From Liolophura sinensis (taxonomy: Eukaryota > Mollusca > Polyplacophora > Chitonida > Chitonidae), in NCBI RefSeq assembly GCF_032854445.1, contig NC_088300.1:43085682-43149681 (forward strand): a stretch of DNA of 64,000 nt, in the 5' to 3' direction. Made by a program: the position numbers and the translations under genes. This document shows, piece by piece, positions 39,876 through 52,000 of this stretch. The number at the start of each line of letters is the position of its first letter. The stretch's first letter is position 1. A model generated the notes under the pieces. The model was not told where the DNA came from. It ran no database searches and was given only the letters and a program-made list of their open reading frames with translations.

Positions 39876-40830
39876 TTGGCTGAAACTTTCTCTTATGGTA
39901 TTGATGATGTAGAACATGGTCGGGAGTTAGACAGACCTGTGTTCACTCGATTTGATGTGGTTAAACCGCAGTCAGATCCCGAGTTAAGGGAATTAAGTAA
40001 ATCCGCTTTATCTGTGGAGGAAATAGCTGATGTACTAGTTGGTTATTACATAGAGGATGAACTGTTGAGAAGAAAGTATAGAGCCCCGTATGTGTCAGCT
40101 AACGATGATTGGGCAATTTTTAATCAAGTTGTCTTGCCTGTAAGTTACAGACAGGAAATACTTAGGATGGCCAATGAGATTTCAATAGGTCCATTTAGGG
40201 ATTAGAAAGACAGAAAGTAAAATTACTCGCCATTTTTAGCGGTCTAAGATTCACAAGGATGTGGTTAATTTCTGTAAGACATGTAAGACAAACACCTGTC
40301 AGCTGGTAGGAAAACCACAGCATAGAGTAAAACTTGCACCACTAATTACAATTCCTGCTTTTGGTGAACCTTTCAGTAAGGTACTTATTTATTTTGTTGA
40401 TCCAGAACTATGTCAGGATACAGAGATCTTTTGATTATTATGGGTACAGCTACTGGATTTCCGGAAGCTTTCTCACTGAAACAGATAACTACTCCTCAGA
40501 CCGCTCATATTTTGTTACAGTTTTTCACCAGGTATGGTTTACCTAAGGGAATATAATCTGACCAGGGGTCAAATTTTTATGTCAGGCTTATTGCAGAAAG
40601 TTATGTATCAGCTGGGAATTAAGCAGCTTAAATCCACAGCTTATAACCCTCAATCCCAAGGGGCTTTGGAAAGACAGCACCAAATCATGAAGAGTGCGCT
40701 ACAAGCATATAGTATGGAATACCCTGAAGATTGGGACAAAGGGATCCCATTTGTGTTGTTTGCCACAAAGGATACTCCTAATAAGTCCACTGAGTTCAGT
40801 CATGAGGCTAGAGGTCCTTTAGCTTTAGAG
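39876..40830 (+). pseudogene. Retrotransposon integrase remnant
   Basis: It begins with the linker and H2C2 zinc-binding region (about 39960-40310; NFCKTC and TCQLVGKPQH visible), followed by the catalytic core. The position of the first catalytic Asp reads Tyr (KVLIYFVDP); the second is kept (SDQGSNF) just after a stop; the third, Glu, is kept in GALERQHQ. The C-terminal domain is missing: the core runs directly into mid-reverse-transcriptase sequence near 40825. Confidence 0.82.
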
Positions 40831-41730
40831 CTTTTCAGTTTCGTGTCACACCGTTTGGCATGAAAAATAGTGCGGCGACGTTTCAGAGCTTAACCAATAA
40901 GATTGTAGAAGTTCTGTACTTCTCTGCAGCCTATATAGACCACATTCTTATTGTGAGTGATACGTGGACGACCATTGCAAACATCTGAAAAATATTCTCT
41001 AGATTGTCTTTATTAGATTTAGTAATTAATCTTAGGAAGACAGAGGTTGCCAAAGGACGAGAGACATACCTTAGTTATGAGGTTGTCGGTGGACAGGTAG
41101 TCCCTCGTTCAACTAAAGTCCAGGCCATAGTGGATTTACCAGTGCCTACTTGTAAGAAAGACATTCTAGAGTGCTTGGAGTGTGTGGTTTTGAGTGCAAG
41201 TATATACCGAATTTCAGCGATGTTGCTGCTCCACTGACTCAGTTACTTAAAACAAATTCCAGGTTTAATGATCGGACAGTTGTCAGTCAGCTTTTGATAC
41301 ATTAAAGACCATTCTATCTAGCCCTTCTATTTTGAAGGATCCAAATTTTCGCCGTCCTTTTAAGATGTCAGTAGACGGTAGTGACATCGGAGTTGAAACT
41401 GTTTTGCTCCAGGAAGGAGAGGATGGGATGGAACAGCCTGTGAATTACTACTCAAGGAAGTTAAATAAACAGCAAAAACAATTATTCCACCATAGAGAAG
41501 GAGGCATTGGGCTTAGGGCTGGCTATACAGCATTTCGAAGTGTAGTTGACCAGTTGTTCTGGTCATGTCACTGTGTTTACTGATCACAAGCTTTTGGTGT
41601 TCTTGGAGAAGTTTAAGAACAAAAATCAGAGATTATTACGATGATGTTTGACCTTACAGCCTTATGCTCTGAAATTGTATATATTGCTGGTAAGGATAGC
41701 ATTATGGCTGACATGCTTACCAAAGCTTGA
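40831..41730 (+). pseudogene. Retrotransposon reverse transcriptase and RNase H remnant
   Basis: It starts inside the palm at FRVTPFGMKNSAATFQ, so the finger/palm part with the first catalytic Asp is deleted. The catalytic YxDD box reads Y-I-D-H. After a frameshift come the thumb/connection (NLRKTEVAKGRETYL; DLPVPTCKKDI) and RNase H (SVDGSDIG, NYYSRKLNKQQKQ, TDHKLLVFLEKFKNKNQ), ending ADMLTKA-stop at 41728-41730, about 150 bp before the polypurine tract. RNase H is thus the last domain of pol. Confidence 0.82.
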
Positions 41731-41903
41731 ACGACATTTGTGTATGTATATTTCTTTGTAGATGTACATATATCACTATATATCACATATATCATCATAT
41801 ATTTTCATTATTGTATGTATGTGTTATATTTAGTGATTGTAATGATCACCGTACTTATGTACAGTTATCTTTTCTTTAGAGTAGGGGTGGGCGGGGAAAG
41901 GAG

Positions 41904-42874
41904 TGTTACGAACCCCGTTTTTAAACATTGTATTATATATTTTTTATTTATTTTAACGGGTCAATGTCTGTCCTACATTTTCCCCTTTGTGTATGTTATA
42001 GTCCGCAGTGTTATTCAGTCGAGCGTTCTTGAGGCTTCGGTGTTCATGAATTTAGTGCCATTGCACCTAGGGTATACATTCAGGAAATATGTATCGGTGT
42101 CGTAAACATGTTTGCGATCAAACCATCCACAATTTTCTTTACGTTAGTGTATATATATCAGCGAAGGAGTTGTGAAGCTCGCAGTCATTTACTCCAGCCC
42201 ACTTTTATTGTCTTGTGAGAGTAGTCACATTTACTGTCATTTGAGAGTAGTCACATTTACTGTCATTTTATCGTTTTTGGAGATATCGGCTTTCACATCA
42301 TTCGACATTCGTCATTTGTACCCCATTTTCTGTTCAGAGCACTTTGTGAGCTTGTATTTTACCACTTGATATTATTGAGACGGTATTTTGGAGCTGGTAT
42401 CGCTCATTGTCTCTTTGAGCGATTACATACGTTTCATCCCAGTTTACCTGAAAGGGACTTTGCGTATCTTTCCGAGGAGTGAAACATACATCGCCAGCTC
42501 GGCATCACGGACCCCACCAGAATAAATTATCGTCAGCGTGCCGTACCAAACATTGTCATCCCATCACCCGTCGATTGATGAATTCCTCTTCACTGTGGAT
42601 TTTATATTTAGTCTACTGAATCGTCTTTGGAAGCCCGAATATTCCATCCGGATTTAGACGCTGTCTTCAATAAGAGACCACATATATATTATTTTTACTG
42701 CTTTGTATATCATTGTCAGTTGTATTATTTGCATTTTGTTCAAATATATGTATTGAACTTATTCAAGCGTCTTCGTGTTTCTTTGTTGGATCTTGTGTAA
42801 GGCTTATCGGTGATCCGAGAGTGAAACAAGCCCGTTGTTGCTCATCTTTACATTGCGATAGTGGTACCCTTACA
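41904..42874 (+). repeat. 3' LTR, apparently full length
   Basis: Begins TGTTACGA after the polypurine tract and ends near CCCTTA or CCCTTACA at 42872-42874 (the exact end is ambiguous because of the flanking CACAT). It is about 970 bp and contains a short internal duplication of GTCACATTTACTGTCATTT around 42224-42268. Confidence 0.82.
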
Positions 42875-43897
42875 CATATGTTATACAATGTGATGTGACA
42901 AGACACAGCCCGACAGTCAGTCTGACGTCCATTCAGCAAGGCCGTGTCGCTTATATATTCATTTTGTATTGTCATGGACGTTGCGTCAAACTCAATACGT
43001 TGAGAGGACAACGCGGCTTTACTTAATAAAGAGGTTAGGCATCTAGCCGTTATTTATTAACTTAATTGACTGAATATTTCTGCCACGCTAAAAGAATATT
43101 TCCTTTATACAACGCTTGGCCGTTACTTTGTGTATTCACATAAATAGTTATTCGCAAAGGCGATGCACATACTATTTTTTGTATTCTGTAACAGGTAGGT
43201 AACTAGACCCTAGGCATGACGTTCCCATTTCGTGTACTTAGCTTCTGCTTTTCACAATGAACATCTGAGAAGACGGGTCAGATGCCTGAAAAAAGCCGAT
43301 TCCGCACGTTACGAGTTAAGGACCGTTCATACTGAAAGACGTAAGGTTCTTCCAATCCAGTATGTAAGATGTTCATATTGTCCAGCGATGTTAGCGATAC
43401 CTACGTGGTAACAAACGCTTAAAGCGAGACTTTAGAATGAACATGCATACTGGTTCCATTGTTGCTCTTTTGTGCTTCGTGTCGCGTATGTGTCAGATGT
43501 TTCAAATGCACATGGCTCATCGGCATCTCAGGACAGATAAACAACGAAATGTTTTCCTATGTCAAAGTATTGTAACCTTCAGCAGTCACACACAATTCAG
43601 TTAAACTTCTCGCAGTGTGTGTAAATATGTTACCATTGAGGCTTTACATGCACTAAGTGTTACGTTAAAAAGTTAGAAAATTACACACACAATAAACAGA
43701 ACTGGCCTGAATGCAGTGATGTCGCCAAAGTATATAAGCTTAAGCATAAATCGCTATCTGAATTTTTTGGGTGACCAATTTTGGGCATGCTGATGCATAT
43801 ATCACCCAATTTGGAGAGACAGTGATTGCATTTGATATTGTGTGATGTTGAATTTTAACAGTCAATGGTATTACTATATGTAAACGGCCTACCAGCA

Positions 43898-44010
43898 CCA
43901 AGGAGTTTCACCCTGGGTCTGTTTCGTCCCACCATAATGCTGGCCGCCGTCGCATAAGTGAAATATTCTTGAGTAAGGCGTAAAACACCAAAAAAATAAA
44001 TAAATAAATA
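43898..44010 (+). mobile_element. Meta-tail SINE 3' fragment
   Basis: Contains CACCATAATGCTGGCCGCCG, CATAAGTGAAATATTCTTGAG and an AAATAAATAAATA end; 5'-truncated. Confidence 0.82.
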
Positions 44011-44465
44011 TTAGATGTAAGCCGACATCAACTCTCCTAACAATATTGTCTCGTCTCCAACTACTCAACAACACACTTTATTATTGAAATATTTAATAGT
44101 TATATCTATTAATTAATTAATAACAAGTTAGTCATCTCGTATCACATGTTATAGCCACTAGAAACTTGGAATGAAAAAACTCTGGCAACATGAAGCCAGC
44201 ATGTAACTGTGGTTAGAATCGGCTTAGCCTGTCTGTGATCTGTAGAGGACAGCCATATCTTTAACCTGGGACCAAACCTGGTGGCAATCTCCACCGCCTC
44301 AGATCTTTTGGGTCCGGTACACCGTGACAAAGGTTAGAAAGCTCCCTCCGTAGAATGGTCAAAGTGGAAAAAGTTAACTTTACCTAACGTGAAATTTGCT
44401 TTTGTCTTGAACGTTTGTAAGAATTCGCAAAATTTCTGACAACACGATTATAAGAGAAAAAAACA

Positions 44466-44720
44466 GCGTAGTCGTGAAGTGATTAGAGCGCCTGTCTCTT
44501 AGGGATACATCAAGGGTTCGATCCAGAGTTCAGTCACACCAAAGATTTTTAAATCGGTAATCTTACTGCTATCTTGCCTGAGTGTCAGCGTAGGAGGATT
44601 GAGCTAATTACTGGTCGGTCCTATGTCAGTATTTGCTTGGGTGGACGCGTCGCGTCTAGTGTAAGAACATGGACTTCCACGCACTATAAATATGTCGACA
44701 CTGGGTCCTGTCTATTACAT
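44466..44720 (+). mobile_element. Second-family or related tRNA-derived SINE head
   Basis: A tRNA-like head with A box region GAAGTGATTAGAGCG and a perfect B box GGTTCGATCC, spaced as in a tRNA, followed by a middle region with patches like the copy at 28615. The tail is not recognisable. No functional tRNA fold is apparent downstream of the B box. Confidence 0.55.
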
Positions 44721-45073
44721 GGAGACACATTCATCATATAGCCATTAAAAAAACATGAACGAAGAGATAATAATTAATTGAAAAAGAGCAAAACTTTCAA
44801 ACGATGCTGACTCTCCAAAAAGAAAAAAGGGTTTCTGTTGACCGTATTCGTGCTTTTTACGATTTTGTGTAAGCGAGTTATGGTATATTAAGCACAGTAT
44901 AAGTACTCGGGCCATGTTTAACTGAAACACATGGAATTGAACCCTAAGATCTCCAGTATCTGGAGGTAATATTGTATCGCTTTACGGGTCTCCTGCCACA
45001 TGTCAGCCACTATCGGACACTGTATCTGCACAACCATGTTATTGACGTGAAGGATTGTCCGGAATTCTGTCTT

Positions 45074-45834
45074 TTTATTAGTTAAATGATCATAATATGT
45101 ATATTCCGGTAAAGGTACGGCTTTTCTGGTTCTTCTGTATTCGGAGTCTATTAGTTTCCTAACTGTAATCAGCAAAAAGTAAAAGCTCTTGCTACATTTG
45201 CTACTGGCAATGGACTTTCAGTTCGACTGTAAATGATCTGAGAATTTATGTTGCTCGTAACTTCTAATTTTTTCTCTCCTCCATGTCTCCATAAAGGAGC
45301 TTATGTAATGAAACAATCTAAAACTCTGACCTCTAATGCCCGGAACTAAATAGGTTAGGTAATGGGTAGGGACACACAATGTAAAGGACATATATAGACA
45401 ATTTAGAGTTAACATTTGAACATCTTGGCACAAATTTACGGAACATGTATATCCGTGGTATCTGGTCTGGGAGCGCATCTGGCACAGCATGAATAAGTTG
45501 GTTCATGACCGATGCTGATCATGAGAATTGAGGAGTAAGATAATATGTGGATGTCTTTATCGGTTGGTCTTCATATATTCCGTAGATAATGGCGATATTG
45601 TTCATGCTGGCCGAACTTATCTCCCAGTCGCTGATAGGGATATAGTATGAGAGTATTTCACTGCGCATGAAGTATCATATGTCGTCCGTCCTTACCGCTA
45701 ATTCTTAGACTATGCTCTCGGCGATGGCCGCCTCGAGTCATTGTTTGGTCCGCATGCCCACAAAGGAAGGCCACATTCTCCTGATCAGATGATGTTTTTG
45801 TGTAAACTGACACTGCAGCAATGTCAATCTGGCT
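45074..45834 (-). other. Probable 3' UTR of the homeobox gene
   Basis: Sequence after the stop at 45835. The first AATAAA I find on the minus strand is at 45079-45074, which would give a 3' UTR of roughly 0.75 kb. Two modest open frames here (44918-45175 and 45218-45490, minus) show no recognisable domain and are not called genes. Confidence 0.35.
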
Positions 45835-46071
45835 TCAGAAGGACTGACGAGCATGTAGAAGTGCCAGAGAAGCGGCGTGCTCTCTTGCTTTAAGCTGAAG
45901 ACTTGTCCTCGTCGTACCCTCCATGTCGTCATTGATGGTTGGTGCAAGAAGCTCGTAGGCCTGTAGGGGTAATGTCGGCGGTGGTAGATGAGGCACGAAA
46001 CTCGGGGTCACTCCACCTGCACCGAAACTCGGATAAGTACCCAGGTAGCCACCGTACAGACCTCCGGATAT
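45835..46071 (-). CDS. Homeobox gene terminal coding exon (OAR-like motif, stop)
   Basis: Encodes residues 220-297 and the TGA stop at 45837-45835. The acceptor is CTTTTCCAG before ATATCC, phase 0, compatible with exon 3. The N-terminal half is rich in Gly, Tyr and Pro ([17 protein letters not shown]). Near the end, [14 protein letters not shown] resembles the OAR motif (consensus around SLRLKAKEHS) that closes many PRD-class proteins. The exon lies 7.7 kb from exon 3, so a simple ORF scan would not link it. The OAR match and phase are the reason for joining it. Confidence 0.88.
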   Translation of the reverse strand: MSGGLYGGYLGTYPSFGAGGVTPSFVPHLPPPTLPLQAYELLAPTINDDMEGTTRTSLQLKAREHAASLALLHARQSF

Positions 46072-49000
46072 CTGGAAAAGAAGTCATACAAACGAAGCCA
46101 ATTATGAATAATTAACTAGAACCTGCTCTTGTTCCGTCTCCATGTCCTCCGAAAGACTTGTACTGGGCGAGTGGTCACAGACTTCAACCGCATCGCCTCA
46201 AAAGACTAGGCACATGAAAGGCACTTCCTATTGGAGTGCAAAGACAGGTTGAGAGATGCCGCGGACCTGGTGAGACCAGTCCAATTAACAAAGCCCTTAC
46301 CACGCGTCAAACATGAGCACAAGATCAACGCCTCCATCCCGGGTCTTCCAGTGTACTCAGGCTAATAGTGACTTCTCATTAGAGGCAAACTAGTGAACAA
46401 TGACTATAGAACAGTCCCTGAACAACCTATAGCGGGCTGTTATTAACCGGAAGTCCGGGTGGAAATCTTCAGAGGGCATGATCAGAGCTTACAGTACAGC
46501 TCGGTACTATTTTCACAGATATATATTGTAACTCTAAACCATCGGCAAATCGGTGGCAGTTGGAATCCTATCTACTGAAGTTTGTCTATTGAAAGAGGAC
46601 GACCATTAGAGATTTCATGTCTATTGTTACTGTACATAACAATAATATTTATTTATTTATTTGATTGGTGTTTTACGACATACTCACGAATATTTCAGTT
46701 ATACGACGGCGGCCAGCATTATGGTGGGTGGAAACCGGGCAGAGCCCGGGGGAAACCCACGACCATCTGCAGGTTGCTGACAGACCTTCCCACGGACGAC
46801 GTAACAATAATATAATTTCCTGGAATTAACTATTATGCTATGTTTTGGAATCAATATTCTTCACATACAACTCACACTGAGGTCTTACATCGCTGTTTAA
46901 CGCCATCTTCAAGTTTTCACTTATCCGAAGGCTGTCAGTTTTATGGATGGAGGGCCATGCACTGAGTCCGGCAAAACCAGCGACCGTTGGAAATTTACTG
47001 ACGAACTTTCCCACATATATATGTGTACTTGCGGTTTTACGTCGTAACTTTCCCATGTGTGACGTACAGAAATGCACGCCATAGACTGATGGAAGACAAA
47101 TGGTCTTCAGCGAATGATAGACTGCACAAATGACAACTAGGGGCCTCCGAAGCCGAAGTGGTTAACGTGCGATGGCGGCATAATGGCCCTGGAGCCTCTC
47201 ACCAATGCTGTCGCTCATGCTGGCTTTCTCACCGATCGTATGTGGGGAGGTCTGAAATAACCCGCGGACCGTCGTGGGTTTCCCCGGGGCTCTGGCCGGT
47301 TTCACCCCACCATAATGCTGGTCGCCGTCGTATAAGTAAAATATTCTTGAGCACAAAACACAAGCTCTACACATGGATATGTTGACAGCTGATTTTCTTG
47401 CAAAGCGAAACCCGTTACCTAAACTGTCTCCAGTTTTACTCTAAACTATGTTTCTGACACTGCTGCATTTGAAATTGTTCACACGTTTTAGTACAATATA
47501 ACCGTAAAATAGATTTTATCTAATTTAAGGAAATATGATCTCACGGCAGTATGGTTTTAGAGTTGAAAGTTAGGATATTCGGTTATAAAAAGCAATGGAG
47601 TGTTATCTAACCCCCGTGTTTGCGTTAATGAGTTATTGGTGTCGAAACCGAGCTTATGAAGTTTAACACGAAGAATTAGAAAACGTATTCTGAGTCCAGT
47701 TTCTTTTCAATAATGTAAACGTCGCTGACTACAAGCAATTCTGGACTGATTTTACAGGCAGCTGAATATAGGCAAGTGACTAAAAGAATTTTGAACTAAA
47801 GCTGGAACTGAACAGATAGGGGGCGAATTCTGTCTGGGCTGGTAATAAGATTTTAAAAGGTGGTATTATCGAGTTAGAATTACTATCTACGAATGGTTTT
47901 CGTGAATATAACACATAATGCACCGTTTGTATAATTATATCTGTGCGGTCAAAAATGTTAAACAGACGAACAGCGAATTCTCTGAGTAAGCCTGCAGTGA
48001 CACCAAGGTGTAAACAACTGGAAAACGAGGTATACAAATGTGCCGTAGGGGGCAATGACCTTTAAACAGATGGAGGAAGAATTTTATAGGTATGTCTGTG
48101 ATCTAAATGGCACGAAATCATTTTCTTGCATACACAGTGATAGTGCTTAGGAATACAATACTTTCTACGCATTGTTAACTGGCTAGCCTTCCGTGAGAAC
48201 GTAGTACCTGTAAGAGAATATCGGACTCTACGTATCGTCTAAGGTACGCTGACGGATAACTTGCCGATGGCGATCGGTCTGTTTAATTTCGCAATGTTGA
48301 CAAATTGTGCGCGATTTCCCCAGAAAGTATCGAATACGACTCTGGCTAGTCAGATAGGTTTCCGTACGTGGTGAATGTTGACCTAGTAGCGCCGGGCTGG
48401 ATAACCTCTCCCGCCGGTGGCTAAGCAGAGTTCTTGTGAGAATCCCGAAATGGACATCGATCAATTTGTACTGGGTATCATCCGATAATTCCAAATGTAA
48501 TTGACGTAAGAAGATAAAAAGAATCCGTTTTCGGGGCTTGGCTTATGTTCAGTTCACATCTTACGATAACTCGGGTAGCCTGTGGCACGCCCGGCGAATG
48601 CGGGGGTTGGAAAGCGGCAGGTGTACATCGGGTTGTAAAATTTCGGGTACTCGTGACGGCAAAACCATAATACCTCAGGATAGATTGTTTCGGTGTAACA
48701 GCATTCCCATGGTTGGGGAGTATATGCACCTTCAACAGATGTTCTGTTGTTGAAAATCGCATCGCGGAATCAAAAGACTTAAATTCAGTGCTTTGTTCAT
48801 TGGCAGCTGTTTTTGGTTTACAATGTTTAAATTTTCTATTTCACTAGTTTATTTATCTACATGTGAAGGATTAACAAAGGTGTCCGAGGATATGCCTACA
48901 CTCCACCACCGACAGAAACCAAATGTGTCCAAGGGTACCTTTAATCCCCACAAACAAATAACAGATGTCAGAGGGTGCACAAACAGATAACAAAGGTGTC

Positions 49001-52000
49001 AGATGGTGCACAAACAGATAACAAAGATGTCAGAGGGTGCACAAACAGATAACAAAGATGTCAGAGGGTGCACAAACAAATAACAAAGGTGTCCCAGGTG
49101 TCTTATGCGCCCACATCACCGAATATTAAAGATGTCCGCATGTCTTAAACGCCCGGACCAACAAATAAGGAAGAAGAGCGAGGCTGTCTGTACAGCCACA
49201 TTAACGGATAACAAAGCGGTCAGAGAACGCCTATGCGCCTCCACCAACGGATAACCTGATGCCCGACGGTGCCTGTGCCCCCCCCCCCCCCCCCCCACAA
49301 CATATAACAAAGGTGTCCGAGGATGCCTATCATGCCAAACAACAGAAGGTGTCCGAGAGTGTCTATATGCCTCCACCACCAGATAGCACAGATGTTTTGG
49401 GATGCCTGCATACCCCTACAAGCATATTACAAGATGTCCGAGGTTGCCTATACGCCCTCACCAAAAGAAACAAAAATGTTCAGGGATGCTTATACTCCCC
49501 ACTTCCCCTAGGCTGTGTCCGGTTTCCTCCCACCATAATGCTGGCCGCCGTCGTATAAGTGAAATATTCTTGAGTACAGCGTATAACACTAATCAAATAA
49601 ATAAACAAATTTACTTAACACAAACAGATAAGAAAGATGTCTGAGGGTGACTCACCAACAGGTAATAAAGGTGTATGAAGACGTCTATACACCTCTACCA
49701 GCAGATAACAATACGTTCTGCCAACAGAAAAGAAAGGTGCGCGCCCTCAACATATAAAAAGGAGTCAGAAGGTACCTTTAAGTCTCCACAAACAGATAAC
49801 AAAAATGCCCGACGGTGCCTATACGACTACGCAGATAACACAGGTGTACGAAAGGATCAGTATGTTCCGCAAACAGATAACAACAGTTTCCGAGGGTGCC
49901 TATACGGGCACACAAATAACAAAGGTGTACGAAGGGATCAGTAAGCCCCGCAAACAGATGAGAAAAGTGTCCGAGGGTGCCTATACGTCTACACAGATAA
50001 CAAAAGTGTACGAGGGCATCTGTACGCCCCGCAAACAGATGACAAAAGTGTCCGAGAGTGCCTATACGTCTACACAGATAACAAAAGTGTACGAGGGCAT
50101 CTGTATGCCCCGCAAACAGATGACAAAAGTGTCCGATGGTGTCTATACGACCACACAGATAACAAAGGTATACGAAGGGATCTGTATGCCCTGCAAACAG
50201 ATGACAAAAGTGTCCGAGGGTGCCTATACGGGCACAGAGATAACACAGGTGTACGAAGGGATCTGTATTCCCCGCAAACAGATGACAAAAGTGTCCGAGG
50301 GTGCCTATACGATCACAGAGATAACAAAAGTGTACAAGGATGCATGCACAGCCCCACTAAGGGATAGCTAAGCTGTTCGAGTGTGACTATATTAACTCAC
50401 CAAAGGATAACTAGGCTATTCTAGGGTAGCTATATCCTTTAATTTAACGATAGCCATTGTCCTAGATAGCAATGGTTCCAAAGGATAAGAAAACTTCTCA
50501 AAAGGTTAGCTATCTCTGGGCGTGGGAGTACAAATATTATCGGTCAGCTTTGTTCTCTATTGGCGTGGGAGTATAGGCCCCATTGTGTGGCGGGCAAAAT
50601 TACCATTTAATCGCAAGTATCGATAAGAGTAAAAAAATTCTCACGATCCAGGAATATATATCGATATCAATAATTCTTGATCGAAAGTTAATTCCCCAGA
50701 TGAGTACTTGGTGTGGGAATATCGGTACTCCCTACGCAGCTTATTTATCCCTGGGTGGTCTTCTCTGGGTAATTGACGACAGCGTATTTGAAAAAAAAAA
50801 CAATAACAAAAAAACTGACGTAATCAACAGAAGGAGGAGTAAAACCATTCATCATAAACATATCATAACTGACCAGATACATCGCTATCGGCTGGCTGTC
50901 GAATATATTCATTGCTGGGAAAGACTAACGGTTAATGGCATCTTTTCTCAGTAGATTGGTTAAATATGTACTTAGCGGCCACCTTGTTCAGTTCTCACAG
51001 AAATGCAGACACTTAACCCTATACAAAATCTTCACCTCATTTGTACCGAATAGCAGCCACAAACCTATACCCTTTCATACAGCAAAGTGAAGGTTTCCAG
51101 CGATTATCACAGTATCTTGATAACTGGAAATGTTATGTGTAGGCCTACAGGTTTCTGTCAGACTGATGTTAGAGGTGCATTAAAATTAAAAAAAGACTTC
51201 AAAAATAGCTGCTACGTTTGGAAAAATAACAGGTAGCTCCAGCGACTTTGATTAATCCAATCCTTGTGTTTTAATGTGAACCAGAGAACGACATACCTGG
51301 GCAAACGTATGTGCAATGTATTCTAAAAATCAAAAAAGAGAATGAATTATTTCTGAACAAAAAAATTAAGTCACAATTACTGCTCTAGTAATATCCGTAG
51401 ATTACAATTTTTTTCTTTTTGCTAACTAACTAAATAAATACACAACTCAAAGTAGAGACAAATAATGGTATCGTGCATCCGTTTTCTTAATTCAGTACCA
51501 TACATATGCTAAATCTACTTGATAATTTAAAAACATTTTATATAAATATGTTTCAAATTTTATACCTATGCGCATTGAAAAATTGCACCTATCTTTCAAT
51601 AGCATGCAAGCCATGTAACGGGTGTTTAGCAAGTCCACAGCTTAGTTGACGGCAACTCATTTAACCTCCAAGAGTTGTTTCCCTTATACCAGCTACAGTG
51701 CATAAACAACATAAAACTTAAATGTATCATTGCCACCATCTTTTAAAACTACTGCTGCTGGAAGTGAGCACAAAGCATTTTGTCACGTTGGTAACCTACA
51801 CTGAAGTGGATAGTATTCCTGGGCCAAAAAGTTTCTTTTCTTCCAAACAGCCAAAACTCTTAAATATTTACAATTTGTACAGAAATAATTGTGCAGAAAT
51901 TTAGGGTGTCTAACAACGGAGCAACGTCTCAAGCAGTGCCCCAACACTTGTCTCAGGATAATCTTGATTACAAGTTTTTGTATTGCGCATGTGTAGCCTA

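Larger units (their letters stand above)
38033..42874 (+). mobile_element. Decayed Ty3-like LTR retrotransposon, Gmr1-like domain order (PR-INT-RT-RNaseH)
   Basis: A 4.8 kb element with related direct repeats at both ends starting TGTTACGA, a purine-rich tract (GGGGTGGGCGGGGAAAGGAG, 41884-41903) just before the 3' repeat, and the 5 bp CACAT on both sides (38028-38032 and 42873-42877) as likely target duplication. Order inside: gag, protease, integrase, reverse transcriptase, RNase H. Standard Ty3 elements carry integrase last; integrase before reverse transcriptase is known in the Gmr1-like clade. Many frameshifts, stops, lost catalytic residues and an internal deletion show it is dead. The 5' repeat is truncated. 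Confidence 0.9.
42878..45073. other. Intergenic between LTR element and homeobox gene
   Basis: Contains the SINE fragments at 43898 and 44466. No exon seen. Confidence 0.55.

Noticed and set aside
44466-44545. tRNA gene candidate with a perfect B box
   Set aside because: No acceptor stem pairing or terminator is visible and the sequence continues into SINE-like DNA, so it is called a SINE head.
44918-45490. Two minus-strand frames after the homeobox stop
   Set aside because: No domain recognised; the position fits the 3' UTR better than a separate gene.
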